The notes beneath the pieces were generated by a model. It was given only the letters and a program-made list of their open reading frames with translations, had not been told where the DNA came from and searched no databases. A stretch of DNA of 32,744 nt from Bacteroidales bacterium (lineage in GTDB: Bacteria; Bacteroidota; Bacteroidia; Bacteroidales; F082). Position numbers and translations under genes: made by a program. The stretch's first letter is position 1. Each line of letters opens with the position of its first letter. Location: NCBI GenBank assembly GCA_017439405.1, contig JAFSJF010000047.1, positions 1 through 32,744 on the forward strand, written 5' to 3'. This document shows positions 1 through 7,835 of this stretch, piece by piece.

Positions 1-615
1 AATTTATCGGATGCGGAAAGACAAAAAGACACAGGCGGAACGCTCTACAAGCACTGCCGGCACAGGCTCAAGCACCGGAAGCGCTACGTGGGGGCCGGGG
101 TCGGGCTCATCCCCGACAGGGTGTCCATTCACCAGAGGCCGGACAGCGTGGAGGGCAGGAAGGAGTTCGGTCACTTCGAGATGGACCCCATACAGAACGG
201 CAAGGACTTCATCCTCACCGTCACCGAGCGCAAGACGCGATTCCTGCTCATGGAGCGGCTCGCCAACGGAAAGAACGCCGCCGGCGTCGCCAAGGCCGTC
301 ATCAGGCCCCTCAAGCCCTTCAAGAAGCACGTCCTGTCCATCACCACCGACAACGGCAGCGAGTTCGCAAGGCACAAACTGGTCTCCAAGGCTCTCAACG
401 CCCCAGTCTTCTTCACGGATCCTTACTCCTCCTGGCAAAAAGGTACCATCGAAAACACCAACAATCTCATACGACAATACATCGATAAGCAAATGAATAT
501 CAGCAACCTGTCACACAACAAACTCTTGACCATTCAAAACAAGTTAAACTACAGACCGCGAAAAGTGCTAAATTTCATCCACCCCACCGAACTTTTTTAT
601 AACTTTGCTTGTTGA
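1..615 (+). pseudogene. IS30-family transposase, C-terminal part, with an apparent reading-frame break
   Basis: The catalytic part of an IS30 transposase reads in frame 1 to the stop at 613-615. It contains the basic linker (HCRHRLKHRKR, about nt 49-81), a first Asp in FEMDPIQNG, a second Asp in TTDNGSEF and a Glu in GTIENTNN, which together form the DDE triad of a cut-and-paste transposase. The preceding conserved segment IYRMRKDKKT lies in frame 2 (nt 2-31), so the coding frame shifts by -1 near nt 23-34. The shift falls at an A-rich run (caaaaag), where ribosomal slippage is conceivable. The same bases recur in the copy at 8.1 kb, so this is not a sequencing error unique to one copy. The protein is either a decayed transposase or one made by frameshifting; the first is simpler. 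Confidence 0.7.
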
Positions 616-622
616 ATCTATA
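1..622 (+). mobile_element. IS30-family insertion sequence, right part (left end outside the window)
   Basis: The block carries the C-terminal half of an IS30-type transposase and ends near 622. The end was placed by comparison with a second, internally deleted copy at 8027-8142 (reverse strand). The two copies match through the stop codon and about 7 bases beyond it, then diverge. The left inverted repeat and the N-terminal helix-turn-helix part would lie to the left of base 1 and cannot be seen. Confidence 0.75.
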
Positions 623-714
623 TAATTAGAAGTCCCCTAAAGAATAATCCTCAATCCAGTCATTTGTCCAAATTGTGGGTTGAAAACACGTTATTACTGT
701 TTTTTTTATTCAAT

Positions 715-728
715 GTAACATTTGTTAC
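715..728. promoter_or_regulatory. Candidate Crp/Fnr-type operator (perfect inverted repeat)
   Basis: The sequence gtaac-attt-gttac is a perfect 5+4+5 inverted repeat. It lies about 30 bases upstream of a -7-like box (ttactttg, 751-758) of the Fe-S gene at 784, close to the -41 position used by Crp/Fnr activators. A Crp/Fnr regulator is encoded just downstream at 1677. Binding is inferred from geometry only. Confidence 0.45.
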
Positions 729-783
729 GCCGACTCTTGCAAAAACTGCGTTACTTTGCGTCAACATTAAAAAACAAATCATC

Positions 784-1611
784 ATGAAAAGAGACATCAT
801 CACCATCAACGAGGAACTGTGCAATGGCTGCGGCCAATGCACCAAGGGCTGCCATGAGGGCGCCCTGCAACTGATTGACGGCAAGGCCCATCTGGTCAGC
901 GAGCTGTATTGCGACGGTCTGGGTGCCTGCATCGGCGACTGCCCAACGGGTGCCATCAGCATCGAACAGCGCGAGGCGGAGCCCTACGACGAGGTGGCCA
1001 CCATGAAGCGCTTGGTTCCGCAAGGCTCCAAGGTCATCGAGGCGCACCTCCGCCATCTGCACGACCACGGCGAGAAACAGCTCTTCCAGCAAGGCGTGCA
1101 GTACCTGAAGGAGCACAACATTCCCTTCAACCCTATTAATGTGCTGCATGGTGGCGGTTGCCCCGGGTCGGCACAAAAGGTGTTCGACGCTCCCGCGCCA
1201 GCAGCCGTCGCAGGTGCCGCAGAGATGCCTTCGCAGCTCACGCACTGGCCGGTGCAGCTGCATCTGCTCAACCCGCAGGCCGAGGTGTTCCACGGTGCCG
1301 ACGTGCTCCTCGCCGCCGACTGCACGGCCTACGCCTACGCCGCCTTCCATCAAAAGCTGCTGCGCGGTCGCCGATTGGCCATCGCCTGTCCGAAGCTCGA
1401 CAGCAACAAAGAGTCGTATGTTGACAAGCTCCGTCAGATGATTGACGACGCAAAGATCAACACGCTCACCGTGGCCATCATGGAAGTGCCATGCTGCGGC
1501 GGACTGCTGCAATTAGCCAAAATGGCCACCGAGCAGGCCTCGCGCAAAGTGCCCGTCAAGAAAGTCGTCATCGGCATCAGAGGCGATATTCTGGAGGAGA
1601 CGTGGATTTGA
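784..1611 (+). CDS. 4Fe-4S dicluster ferredoxin-domain protein
   Basis: A 275-aa cytoplasmic protein. The N-terminal ~60 residues hold two ferredoxin-type cysteine clusters: CNGCGQCTKGC and CDGLGACIGDCPTG, the second with an extra residue in the first spacing. The remainder contains further Cys (GGGCPG, ADCTAY, ACPKLD, PCCGG) and has the look of an electron-transfer or sensor protein. The frame is open upstream to 664, but the ATG at 784 was chosen because the -7-like box (751-758) lies inside that extension and homology-like sequence begins at MKRDIITINEELC. A Crp/Fnr-type gene follows 65 bases later and a palindromic operator candidate precedes the promoter. Such proteins often accompany Hcp/nitrosative-stress regulators in Bacteroidales, but the partner enzyme is not here, so the role is open. 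Confidence 0.85.
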   Translation: MKRDIITINEELCNGCGQCTKGCHEGALQLIDGKAHLVSELYCDGLGACIGDCPTGAISIEQREAEPYDEVATMKRLVPQGSKVIEAHLRHLHDHGEKQLFQQGVQYLKEHNIPFNPINVLHGGGCPGSAQKVFDAPAPAAVAGAAEMPSQLTHWPVQLHLLNPQAEVFHGADVLLAADCTAYAYAAFHQKLLRGRRLAIACPKLDSNKESYVDKLRQMIDDAKINTLTVAIMEVPCCGGLLQLAKMATEQASRKVPVKKVVIGIRGDILEETWI

Positions 1612-1652
1612 GATGAAATAATATGAAGCTTTTGTGACGGCCTGAAAAATAC

Positions 1653-1660
1653 TATATTTG
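1653..1660 (+). promoter_or_regulatory. -7 box of the Crp/Fnr gene, framed by an inverted repeat
   Basis: TATATTTG fits the Bacteroidota -7 consensus TAnnTTTG. It sits between two arms of a 7-bp inverted repeat (tgacggc at 1635-1641, gccgtca at 1671-1677), whose second arm overlaps the ATG. This could be an autoregulatory site or a leader hairpin. Confidence 0.5.
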
Positions 1661-1676
1661 CAGAAAAATAGCCGTC

Positions 1677-2288
1677 ATGACCAAAGAACTCCTTCAATTT
1701 CCACTGTTTTTCTCCTGCACCGAGGCGATGTTGCAGGAACTGCTCGCCCTGCCTTATCTCCGCAAGGAGTACAAGGCGGGCGAGATGGTCGTCCGTGTGG
1801 GCGACACCTGCGATTGGCTGATGCTGCTCGCCGAGGGCGCCGTCGAGTCGCGGATGGGCGCGCAAAGCGGGAAGGAGGTGGTGATAGAAAGAATGCAGGC
1901 ACCGATGATTCTGGCACCAGCGTTCCTGTTCGCCAAAAACAACACGATTCCCGTGGAGGTCTCGATGACGACCGACGGGGTGGTGTGGTACATCCACCGC
2001 GAGGCGTTCTTCAGGTTCATGACGGCGCATCCCGAAGTGCTGAAGCAGTTTCTCGAAATCCTTTCCGACCGCAGCCACTTCCTCAGCAACAAGGTCAGGA
2101 GCTTCGCCGTGAAGAGCCTCCGCGACCGCATGTTGGACTACATCCGCCAACACGGTGCCATCACCAATGTGGCCGAGGCCGCCGAGATGCTTGGCGTGGC
2201 CCGTCCCTCGCTCAGCCGCATCATCGCCGACCTACTGGATGAAGGGGTGCTGGAACGGACGGAAAAGGGAATCGTGATACGGAAATGA
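1677..2288 (+). CDS. Crp/Fnr-family transcriptional regulator
   Basis: A 203-aa protein of typical Crp/Fnr length. The N-terminal ~120 residues form a cyclic-nucleotide-binding-like beta-roll (KAGEMVVRVGDTCDWLMLLAEG, with the usual glycines). A connecting helix follows at ~120-145. The C-terminal winged helix (about 160-200) contains NVAEAAEMLGVARPSLSRII as the helix-turn-helix. There are no Fnr-type N-terminal cysteines, so it is not an iron-sulfur Fnr; an effector or heme-based signal is possible. It lies 65 bases after the Fe-S protein gene, with its own promoter, and its stop directly abuts the stop of the convergent Na/Pi gene. The neighbouring Fe-S gene with its palindrome at 715-728 is the obvious candidate target. 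Confidence 0.9.
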   Translation: MTKELLQFPLFFSCTEAMLQELLALPYLRKEYKAGEMVVRVGDTCDWLMLLAEGAVESRMGAQSGKEVVIERMQAPMILAPAFLFAKNNTIPVEVSMTTDGVVWYIHREAFFRFMTAHPEVLKQFLEILSDRSHFLSNKVRSFAVKSLRDRMLDYIRQHGAITNVAEAAEMLGVARPSLSRIIADLLDEGVLERTEKGIVIRK

Positions 2289-3962
2289 TTATTCCCGAAT
2301 CGTGTTCCCGACATTAATCAAGTGGTCTGCGATACGTTCCGCGTTTTTCGCCAATGAAAGGTATTCCGCTCCGACTTGCGGCGTGCAGCTTCCTTCGATA
2401 AGTCGCTGTATGTGATTGCGCTCCATGAGTCTCGTCAGGTCGTCAATCTCTTCTTCGATGTCGTGGGCACGTTCCAAAGCCCTTTCGTCATGGTCGTGAT
2501 AGGCAAGGGCGATTTCGTCATACAAGGCGTTGATGTGGCTTTCCATCGTATGGATTTCCTCGACGGCCTTTTTGGAGAACGAGGCCGACTGCGCCTTCAG
2601 GCTCTCGGCATATTCCACGATGTTCTCGGCATAGTCGCCGATGCGTTCCAAGTCGCTGATGCTTCTAACACTTGCGTTCAGGAACTTCAAATCGGACTTG
2701 CTCAACCGGTTGTCGGAAAGCAGCACCACATACCGCAGCAACTCGCCGTTGAGGTAGTTGAGTTCCTTCTCGGCGTTGGCGAATTGCTCCGTTTCGCCGA
2801 AATCCATTGTCGTCACGATGTTGATGGAACGTCTGAAGTTCTCCATGGCCAAGCTCGCCATGTGCTCAATCTCCGCCTTCAGCTGCTTCACGGCCAAAGC
2901 GGGCGTCCGCAGCATCGTGTCGTCGAGGAAGTGCAAATGCGGACGGGTGTCGCGTGGCGCTTCCTCCTTGTCGGAGACGAGGCGGCAAACGACTTGGACC
3001 AACTTCTCCGTCAAAGGCAAGGCCACCAAGGTGGTACACACATTGAAGACAGTGTGGAACATGGCCAACTGGATTTGCGGCGCATGGGGGAAGAGGTGTT
3101 CAAAGACGCTCCCGAAACTCCACAGCCCGTTGGAAGCCAGCCGCAACACCAAAGCCACCAACAAAAACAGCACGACACCCATGACGTTGAAAAACAGGTG
3201 GATCAATGCCGTCCGCTTGGCGTTGGTGCCGCTGGTCATGCCCGCGAGGATGGCCACCACGCACGAGCCGATGTTGGAACCCATGGTAAGATAAATGCCT
3301 TGGTTAAGCGAGAGCAGCCCCGCCACGACCATCGTGATGGCAATGGAGGTGAGTACCGAAGAGCTTTGGATGACGGCGGTGAGCAAGGCGCCCAAGAACA
3401 CAATCAGCAGCGGATTCTTGATGCTGGCGAGGAACTGTTTCACCGAATCGAGGGCGGCGAAGTCGTCCATGGCGTTCGACATCATGCCGAGACCTACGAA
3501 CAAGGTTCCGAAGCCCGTCAGGATGCCGCCCGTGTGCTTCCACGACTCGCGTTTGGCGAACATCAAAATGAAAGCTCCCACACCCGCAAGGGCGGAGAAG
3601 AGTAGGGTAGTGGAAATGCCGTTGCCGCCGAGCATACCCAAGGCCACCAACTGTGCCGTCACGGTGGTGCCGATGTTGGCGCCATAGATGACCGTAGCGG
3701 CCTGTGTCAGCGACATGATGCCGACGTTCACGAAGCCGATGACCATCACCGTCACCGCTCCCGAGCTTTGGATGGCCGCCGTGCCGAGCGTGCCGATGCC
3801 CACGCCGGTCCATTTGCTCCCGCCCACACGGGCAAAGAGTTGCTTCAGCCGCTTGCTGCCCGCACTCTCAAGGTGCGAGCTCATCAAGTGGCAGGCCATC
3901 AGGAAAACGCCGATGCCCGCTGTAAGGGTTAGAATCGCAGTGAGGATACTGATTGCATTCAT
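2289..3962 (-). CDS. Na+/phosphate cotransporter with C-terminal PhoU-like domain
   Basis: A 557-aa inner-membrane protein. Residues ~1-330 contain the two Na/Pi symporter repeats with their signature QSS motifs (AAIQSSGAVTVM and AVIQSSSVLTSI), spaced as in the NptA/YjbB family, with about eight to nine hydrophobic helices. Residues ~345-550 form a helical PhoU-like cytosolic domain. It would take up or export phosphate with Na+. The start overlaps the stop of the upstream small gene as ATGA (3959-3962), so the two are probably translationally coupled. The 3' end converges with the Crp/Fnr gene with no spacer and no hairpin terminator. Confidence 0.93.
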   Translation of the reverse strand: MNAISILTAILTLTAGIGVFLMACHLMSSHLESAGSKRLKQLFARVGGSKWTGVGIGTLGTAAIQSSGAVTVMVIGFVNVGIMSLTQAATVIYGANIGTTVTAQLVALGMLGGNGISTTLLFSALAGVGAFILMFAKRESWKHTGGILTGFGTLFVGLGMMSNAMDDFAALDSVKQFLASIKNPLLIVFLGALLTAVIQSSSVLTSIAITMVVAGLLSLNQGIYLTMGSNIGSCVVAILAGMTSGTNAKRTALIHLFFNVMGVVLFLLVALVLRLASNGLWSFGSVFEHLFPHAPQIQLAMFHTVFNVCTTLVALPLTEKLVQVVCRLVSDKEEAPRDTRPHLHFLDDTMLRTPALAVKQLKAEIEHMASLAMENFRRSINIVTTMDFGETEQFANAEKELNYLNGELLRYVVLLSDNRLSKSDLKFLNASVRSISDLERIGDYAENIVEYAESLKAQSASFSKKAVEEIHTMESHINALYDEIALAYHDHDERALERAHDIEEEIDDLTRLMERNHIQRLIEGSCTPQVGAEYLSLAKNAERIADHLINVGNTIRE

Positions 3963-4438
3963 AGGTTTGTGGTTTGGAAAATGGAACGCGACCCAGGCTT
4001 TCCCGAGCCGCGTTCCGGGTTATGAAGAAAAAAGTATAAGACAAAAAAAGCGGCATGGAACAAGTCCACGCCACTTTCGGTATTTCTCAAAATGACATAG
4101 TTATGGTTGTAAGGGAGGTTGTTTCGGGGCGAATGGCGTCTCACCTGCCCGCGCAGCAAGGCTAACGAGCACTTGCTTCCTTCTGCCTTTTGGCCAATGG
4201 CTTCAAGCATCGGGATGGACGCACAGGCATTGTCTTCGGAAAAAATGTTGGCAACCTCGTCATCCTCATCATCGTCTATGTCGAAGTCTTCGGCGATGGC
4301 AGTCATGCAAGTTGAAGCGGCGGTATGCTTTGCAAAATGTTGTGCATCACATGATTCGTCAGCAACAAAGCACACCATCACCAAGCCCATCAAGACGAGG
4401 ATGAGAACGGAGCGATATTTTCTTAGTGCTTCAAACAT
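3959..4438 (-). CDS. Small N-terminally anchored protein of unknown function with an Asp/Glu-rich stretch
   Basis: A 159-aa open frame not recognised as a known family. An N-terminal hydrophobic segment (residues ~9-27, VLILVLMGLVMVCFVAD) is a membrane anchor or signal peptide. It is followed by a His/Cys patch, a very acidic run (DFDIDDDEDDE) and a hydrophobic stretch near residue 132 (HAAFFVLYFFLH). Support for it being real: its TGA overlaps the ATG of the Na/Pi transporter (ATGA), and a -7-like box (acatttttgc) precedes it in the 54-bp gap after the antiporter gene. The central part has weaker protein character, so a frameshift or a shorter true protein is possible. The acidic patch could bind cations, which would suit its neighbours, but that is a guess. 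Confidence 0.55.
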   Translation of the reverse strand: MFEALRKYRSVLILVLMGLVMVCFVADESCDAQHFAKHTAASTCMTAIAEDFDIDDDEDDEVANIFSEDNACASIPMLEAIGQKAEGSKCSLALLRGQVRRHSPRNNLPYNHNYVILRNTESGVDLFHAAFFVLYFFLHNPERGSGKPGSRSIFQTTNL

Positions 4439-4492
4439 GGAGGCAAAAATGTCTTTTTTGAGTAACGGCGATGTAGGTAAATTATTGTATTA

Positions 4493-6001
4493 TTAAGTTG
4501 CGTTTTGAGCTGAAGGCAGTGAACCAATGCCTAAGGCAGCCAGCGCACGCTCCAATTCTTCTTGATTGTCGCTAAGGAGCATGAGCCGGTCGCCGACATG
4601 AAGATTTGTCTTGCCTGTAGGGACAAAATAATTGTCGCCGCGCTTGACCATGATGACCAGCGTCTTCTCGGGCAAGCGGAAGTCCATCATGCGGGTGCCT
4701 ATCGAGAGCATCTTTTCTGTCACTGTCGTCTCTACGATGGCCGACTTGATTTCCTCGGGAAAGTCGATGTCGAAATCCTGCGATGGCTCACGAGGTTGGG
4801 TCTTGGGTGTCTCCGAAACGCCTAACCATCTTGCCACCAAGGGTAGTGTGGTGCCTTGTACGATGAGGCTGACCAACGTGCATAGGAAAACGATGTTGAA
4901 CATCACATCGCTGTGGGGCACATCGGAGGCGCGGCAAAGGATGGCGAAGATGATGGGCACGGCCCCGCGCAAACCCACCCACGAGACAAACATGCGATCG
5001 CGGAAGGTGTAGTTGCGGAAAGGCAACAGCGACACGAAAACGGCAAGCGGTCGCGAGACGAAAATCATCACGAAACTGATGATAAGACCTGGCACCAACA
5101 CAGGACGCAACTCCGATGGGTTGACAAGCAGACCCAACGTAAGGAACATGGAGAGTTGCGCTATCCACGACACGCCATCAAAGAAGCTTCGGGTGGAACG
5201 CTTGTGGACGAAACGGCTGTTGCCGACCACCAATCCAGCTACATAAACGGCGAGGTAACTGTTGCCATGCAGATAATAGGTGGCGGCAAACACGAAAAAG
5301 CTACCCGACAGCACCAAGATGGGATAAAGTGCCGTGTTGTCGATGTTAATCCTGTTGATGAGCCATACCATGCCTTTGCCGAAACACCAGCCCATCAACG
5401 CTCCAACGACAAGGTGAAGCAACAGCATCAGCAAGGCACTTCCGTAACGTGGCTCACCGCCCTGTAGCACAAGTGTGATGAAGGTGGTCGTCAGCACGTA
5501 AGCCATCGGGTCGTTGGCGCCGCTCTCCAATTCCAATGTGGGTCGCAGGTCGTGTTTCAGATGAAGCCCCTTGCCCCGAAGGATGGAGAAGACCGAGGCG
5601 GAGTCGGTGCTGCTCATGGTGGAGGCCAACAGCAGGCATCCCATCAGGCCTACGCCGAGACGCGGGTCCAAAAGAAGATATAATGCCAAACCAGTAATCA
5701 CAGCAGTAAGCAACACGCCTAATGTGGCCAACGTCACTCCCGGACCCAACACGGGCTTGATGTCCTCGATTTTGGTGTCGAGGCCGCCCGAGAAGAGGAT
5801 GGCGCTCAACGCCACGGTGCCGATCATTTGCGCAAGCTTGAAGTTGTCGAAACGGATGCCGAGTCCGTCGCTGCCGAACAGCATGCCTACGCCGAGAAAC
5901 AACAGCAAGGCAGGCACGCCGAAACGGCTGCCCGCCTTGCCTGCCAAGATGCTGGCAAAGAAAAGGATGGAGAGGATCAGTAAGAAGAATTCCACTTGCA
6001 T
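4493..6001 (-). CDS. Potassium/proton antiporter, CPA1 family (NhaP2/CvrA-like)
   Basis: A 502-aa inner-membrane protein. Residues ~1-385 form a Na+/H+ exchanger domain with about 12 hydrophobic helices, including the conserved SGANDPMAY motif (CPA1 ion-binding Asp) and the SWVGLRGAVPI motif. Residues ~420-495 form a cytosolic TrkA-C-like ligand-binding domain (VKRGDNYFVPTG, LHVGDRLMLLSD). The length matches NhaP2-type antiporters with a regulatory tail. It exchanges K+ or Na+ for H+. It starts 6 bases after the stop of the small gene at 6008, so they form an operon; the genes at 4438 and 3962 may belong to it as well. Confidence 0.93.
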   Translation of the reverse strand: MQVEFFLLILSILFFASILAGKAGSRFGVPALLLFLGVGMLFGSDGLGIRFDNFKLAQMIGTVALSAILFSGGLDTKIEDIKPVLGPGVTLATLGVLLTAVITGLALYLLLDPRLGVGLMGCLLLASTMSSTDSASVFSILRGKGLHLKHDLRPTLELESGANDPMAYVLTTTFITLVLQGGEPRYGSALLMLLLHLVVGALMGWCFGKGMVWLINRINIDNTALYPILVLSGSFFVFAATYYLHGNSYLAVYVAGLVVGNSRFVHKRSTRSFFDGVSWIAQLSMFLTLGLLVNPSELRPVLVPGLIISFVMIFVSRPLAVFVSLLPFRNYTFRDRMFVSWVGLRGAVPIIFAILCRASDVPHSDVMFNIVFLCTLVSLIVQGTTLPLVARWLGVSETPKTQPREPSQDFDIDFPEEIKSAIVETTVTEKMLSIGTRMMDFRLPEKTLVIMVKRGDNYFVPTGKTNLHVGDRLMLLSDNQEELERALAALGIGSLPSAQNAT

Positions 6002-6007
6002 GATGTC

Positions 6008-6388
6008 TTATCCCTCCGGTTTCAGTTCTTTCAAAGCCCCGACAAAGGCCTCGGCATCAGCGTCTATGTACACCCAAATGTCGGAATCCAGAACGAAGTA
6101 GTAATCATAGTAACGGAAGATCTGTGTTGCGGCGAATTTGCCGTCTTTGGAGGTGAGCACGACCAGCTTGATAGGACTGAGCGTCTTGCAATGCAACCCT
6201 TTCAGGTCGTTGAAGCTGTGTTTTTCGAGCAGCGTCTTCAAATCATCGTAGTCGTCGGCGATGAAGTAGTATTCCTTTTTGTCCACTGCCGACTGTGTGG
6301 GCTTATAATGCCAACGGCGGAAGAGGCCTTTGCGTTCCAATTCGGGGAGTTCATGATTATTGAGGTTTTTATATTCTTTTGTTTCCAT
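6008..6388 (-). CDS. Hypothetical cytoplasmic protein, first gene of the antiporter operon
   Basis: A 126-aa soluble protein rich in aromatic residues (FRYYDYYFVLDSDIWVYIDA near the C-terminus) with no signal peptide or membrane segment. I do not recognise the family. The ATG at 6388 (METKEYKNL) was preferred over the upstream one at 6445 because the upstream 19 residues have low-complexity, untranslated-leader character. Its stop lies 6 bases from the antiporter start, so the two are co-transcribed. Confidence 0.65.
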   Translation of the reverse strand: METKEYKNLNNHELPELERKGLFRRWHYKPTQSAVDKKEYYFIADDYDDLKTLLEKHSFNDLKGLHCKTLSPIKLVVLTSKDGKFAATQIFRYYDYYFVLDSDIWVYIDADAEAFVGALKELKPEG

Positions 6389-6449
6389 TATTTTTCGTGT
6401 TTTTGATTTGTTGTTATTGAATGAATTAGTTTGTAGGGCTGTCACAATT

Positions 6450-6466
6450 CCCCCTTCAAAAGGGGG
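6450..6466. repeat. C/G-rich inverted repeat
   Basis: A perfect 7-bp stem, ccccctt / aaggggg, with a 3-base loop, followed by more G-runs (gcggggg). It lies upstream of the gene at 6388 and beside the twin-hairpin element. Short runs of this type are common between genes in Bacteroidales. Confidence 0.6.
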
Positions 6467-6487
6467 CGGGGGATTGGGCAGCCGTTA

Positions 6488-6549
6488 TAGGGACGCATCG
6501 CATGCGTCCGCATACAATTTTCCCATCGGACACACGCGGTGTGTCCCTA
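6488..6549. repeat. Twin-hairpin palindromic intergenic element
   Basis: Two perfect hairpins lie in tandem: ggacgcat-cgc-atgcgtcc (6491-6509) and ggacacac-gcg-gtgtgtcc (6528-6546), both with 8-bp stems and 3-base loops. An outer 7-bp inverted repeat (tagggac at 6488-6494, gtcccta at 6543-6549) frames them, so the whole can fold as two small hairpins or one long one. The layout resembles REP/BIME-type extragenic repeats. Confidence 0.75.
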
Positions 6550-6579
6550 AAAGGAAAAAAACGAAAAAACGGAAACGAC

Positions 6580-6963
6580 CTAAACCAGGATGCGTCTCAA
6601 CCGGAATATGTGGTATTCCTTCGGGAACGCAACTAATTGGGTGACAGAATGGTGTATTAACCTTGAAACGGCAGGTTTGTGCGTCGAAAGCAGCACCTGC
6701 CTGATGCTGACATTGCTGACCGTTCGTGTGCGGTTAGGCAAAACACGAACACTGAAACCCGACAGGCAAACCGTGGTTTCCTGCTGCACGGCATGTCGGG
6801 TGTCGGCAGCGGCATTGTAAAGATTCATCAGGTTGTCCTCCATCTCGTCGAAAAGAACGGTGCTGGGTCTGCTCTGGCGATCGATTTCGATTGAAACCGA
6901 ATGATTTACGCAACCGCTGAAGTTGGCGATGAAGAGAAACAATATGGCGAGTAACACGCGCAT
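6580..6963 (-). CDS. Small putative lipoprotein of unknown function
   Basis: A 127-aa protein with a lipoprotein signal: MRVLLAILFLFIANFSGC, where FSGC is an acceptable lipobox with the lipidated Cys at residue 18. The rest has no recognised domain. The start at 6963 was chosen over the upstream ATG at 6996 because only this one places the signal peptide at the N-terminus and leaves a good -7 box (TATTTTTG, 6985-6992 reverse strand) upstream. It is a likely outer-membrane-associated lipoprotein. The C-terminal third is basic and could reflect a frame change. Confidence 0.6.
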   Translation of the reverse strand: MRVLLAILFLFIANFSGCVNHSVSIEIDRQSRPSTVLFDEMEDNLMNLYNAAADTRHAVQQETTVCLSGFSVRVLPNRTRTVSNVSIRQVLLSTHKPAVSRLIHHSVTQLVAFPKEYHIFRLRRILV

Positions 6964-7020
6964 TGATGAATGCTTTTGCAGGTGCAAAAATAGCAATTAT
7001 TCCTATATCTGCCAAAACAG

Positions 7021-7680
7021 TTATTCTGACGAACCGCTATTTATCATCTGTTTAAGCTCTGTTTCAAAGATTTCGCGTTCCACGATGCGGTAGTGCGGAT
7101 GATAGGTCTCGTTGTAGATGCGGCTGTGATGCACCGCCTGATGGTTTCGGGCGGCTTCCATCAGAAGCGGCTTGTCGGCCTCAAAACCCTCGATTTCAAT
7201 GTCTTCCTTCTCGATGACACTGATGATGGTTTCCCATTTCGTGGCCCAGTCGGTCGAGGGCTTTGGGCGGGCATTGGCACTGCGGATGAAGGCATCCAAA
7301 AGTTGCTCGGCGGTGATGAGGCTGTCGGCAACGGCGGAGAGACTGACGCGCACATACGCCCCTTCGCTGCCCGTCGGCTCGAAATAGACCGACGCCTTCT
7401 CCGTCATCTGCGCCAGTTCGTAATCCAAGTATTGCCTCACCGAGGCCGTGTCGCTGATCATGTGCTCCGGCCCGAAATGCTCCTGATAGAAGCTCTTGTA
7501 AACGTCCTGCAAGGTGGACTTCGGATAGGTTTCCAGCTGACGCTCAATCGCAACATGTATCGAAAGTGTGTCGAACTCGAGATAGCCCTCGGTGACGACG
7601 TGGCTGTGGAGGTCGGTTTGGGCGGAGGAACCGATGGCCGAAAGGGTCAAGATGAGGAGTGTTATCAGGTGTTTTCTCAT
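7021..7680 (-). CDS. Exported protein of unknown family, copy 1 of a duplicated pair
   Basis: A 219-aa protein with a clean signal peptide (MRKHLITLLILTLSAIGSSA, cut before QTD). The mature part contains FYQEHFGPEHMISDTASV and a C-terminal segment HHSRIYNETYHPHYRIVERE, rich in His and Tyr. The family is not recognised. A close relative lies at 22966-23634; the two proteins match over their whole length (about 70-75% by eye) and the DNA is also very similar, including the promoter (ccttTACTTTGCACGGCAAAAC here). No C-terminal sorting tail is present, so a periplasmic location is likely. The conserved His and acidic residues might be catalytic or metal-binding; that is speculative. Confidence 0.8.
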   Translation of the reverse strand: MRKHLITLLILTLSAIGSSAQTDLHSHVVTEGYLEFDTLSIHVAIERQLETYPKSTLQDVYKSFYQEHFGPEHMISDTASVRQYLDYELAQMTEKASVYFEPTGSEGAYVRVSLSAVADSLITAEQLLDAFIRSANARPKPSTDWATKWETIISVIEKEDIEIEGFEADKPLLMEAARNHQAVHHSRIYNETYHPHYRIVEREIFETELKQMINSGSSE

Positions 7681-7740
7681 TTTGGATGGTTTTGCCGTGC
7701 AAAGTAAAGGAAAATTGGCGAAACTGTCACAAACAATGGA

Positions 7741-7835
7741 TCTCTATCCAAAATCGCCTTTATTTGGGATTGCTTCGTGAACGGATGTGAAAGGTGTTTG
7801 CAGCAAAAAGAATGAATGAAGAAAGACCATCCACT
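7741..7835 (+). repeat. Leader and start region shared with 32497-32590
   Basis: This block and 32497-32590 are near-identical over about 90 bases (tatttgggattgcttcgtga, then aacggat, tttgcagcaaa and atgaagaaagacca). They cover the promoter and the first eight codons (MKKDHPLR) of the same gene family. At 32.5 kb the gene continues intact; here it breaks off after codon 8. Confidence 0.75.

Noticed and set aside
664-783. N-terminal extension of the 4Fe-4S protein by 40 residues, resembling a signal peptide
   Set aside because: The hydrophobic look comes from an AT-rich promoter region that includes the palindrome and the -7-like box; the ferredoxin domain begins right at the ATG at 784.
2376-3605. 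Long + strand open frame (409 codons) opposite the Na/Pi transporter
   Set aside because: It is the mirror of a well-supported gene, has His/Gln/Arg-rich composition typical of antisense frames in GC-rich coding DNA, and no promoter or domain.
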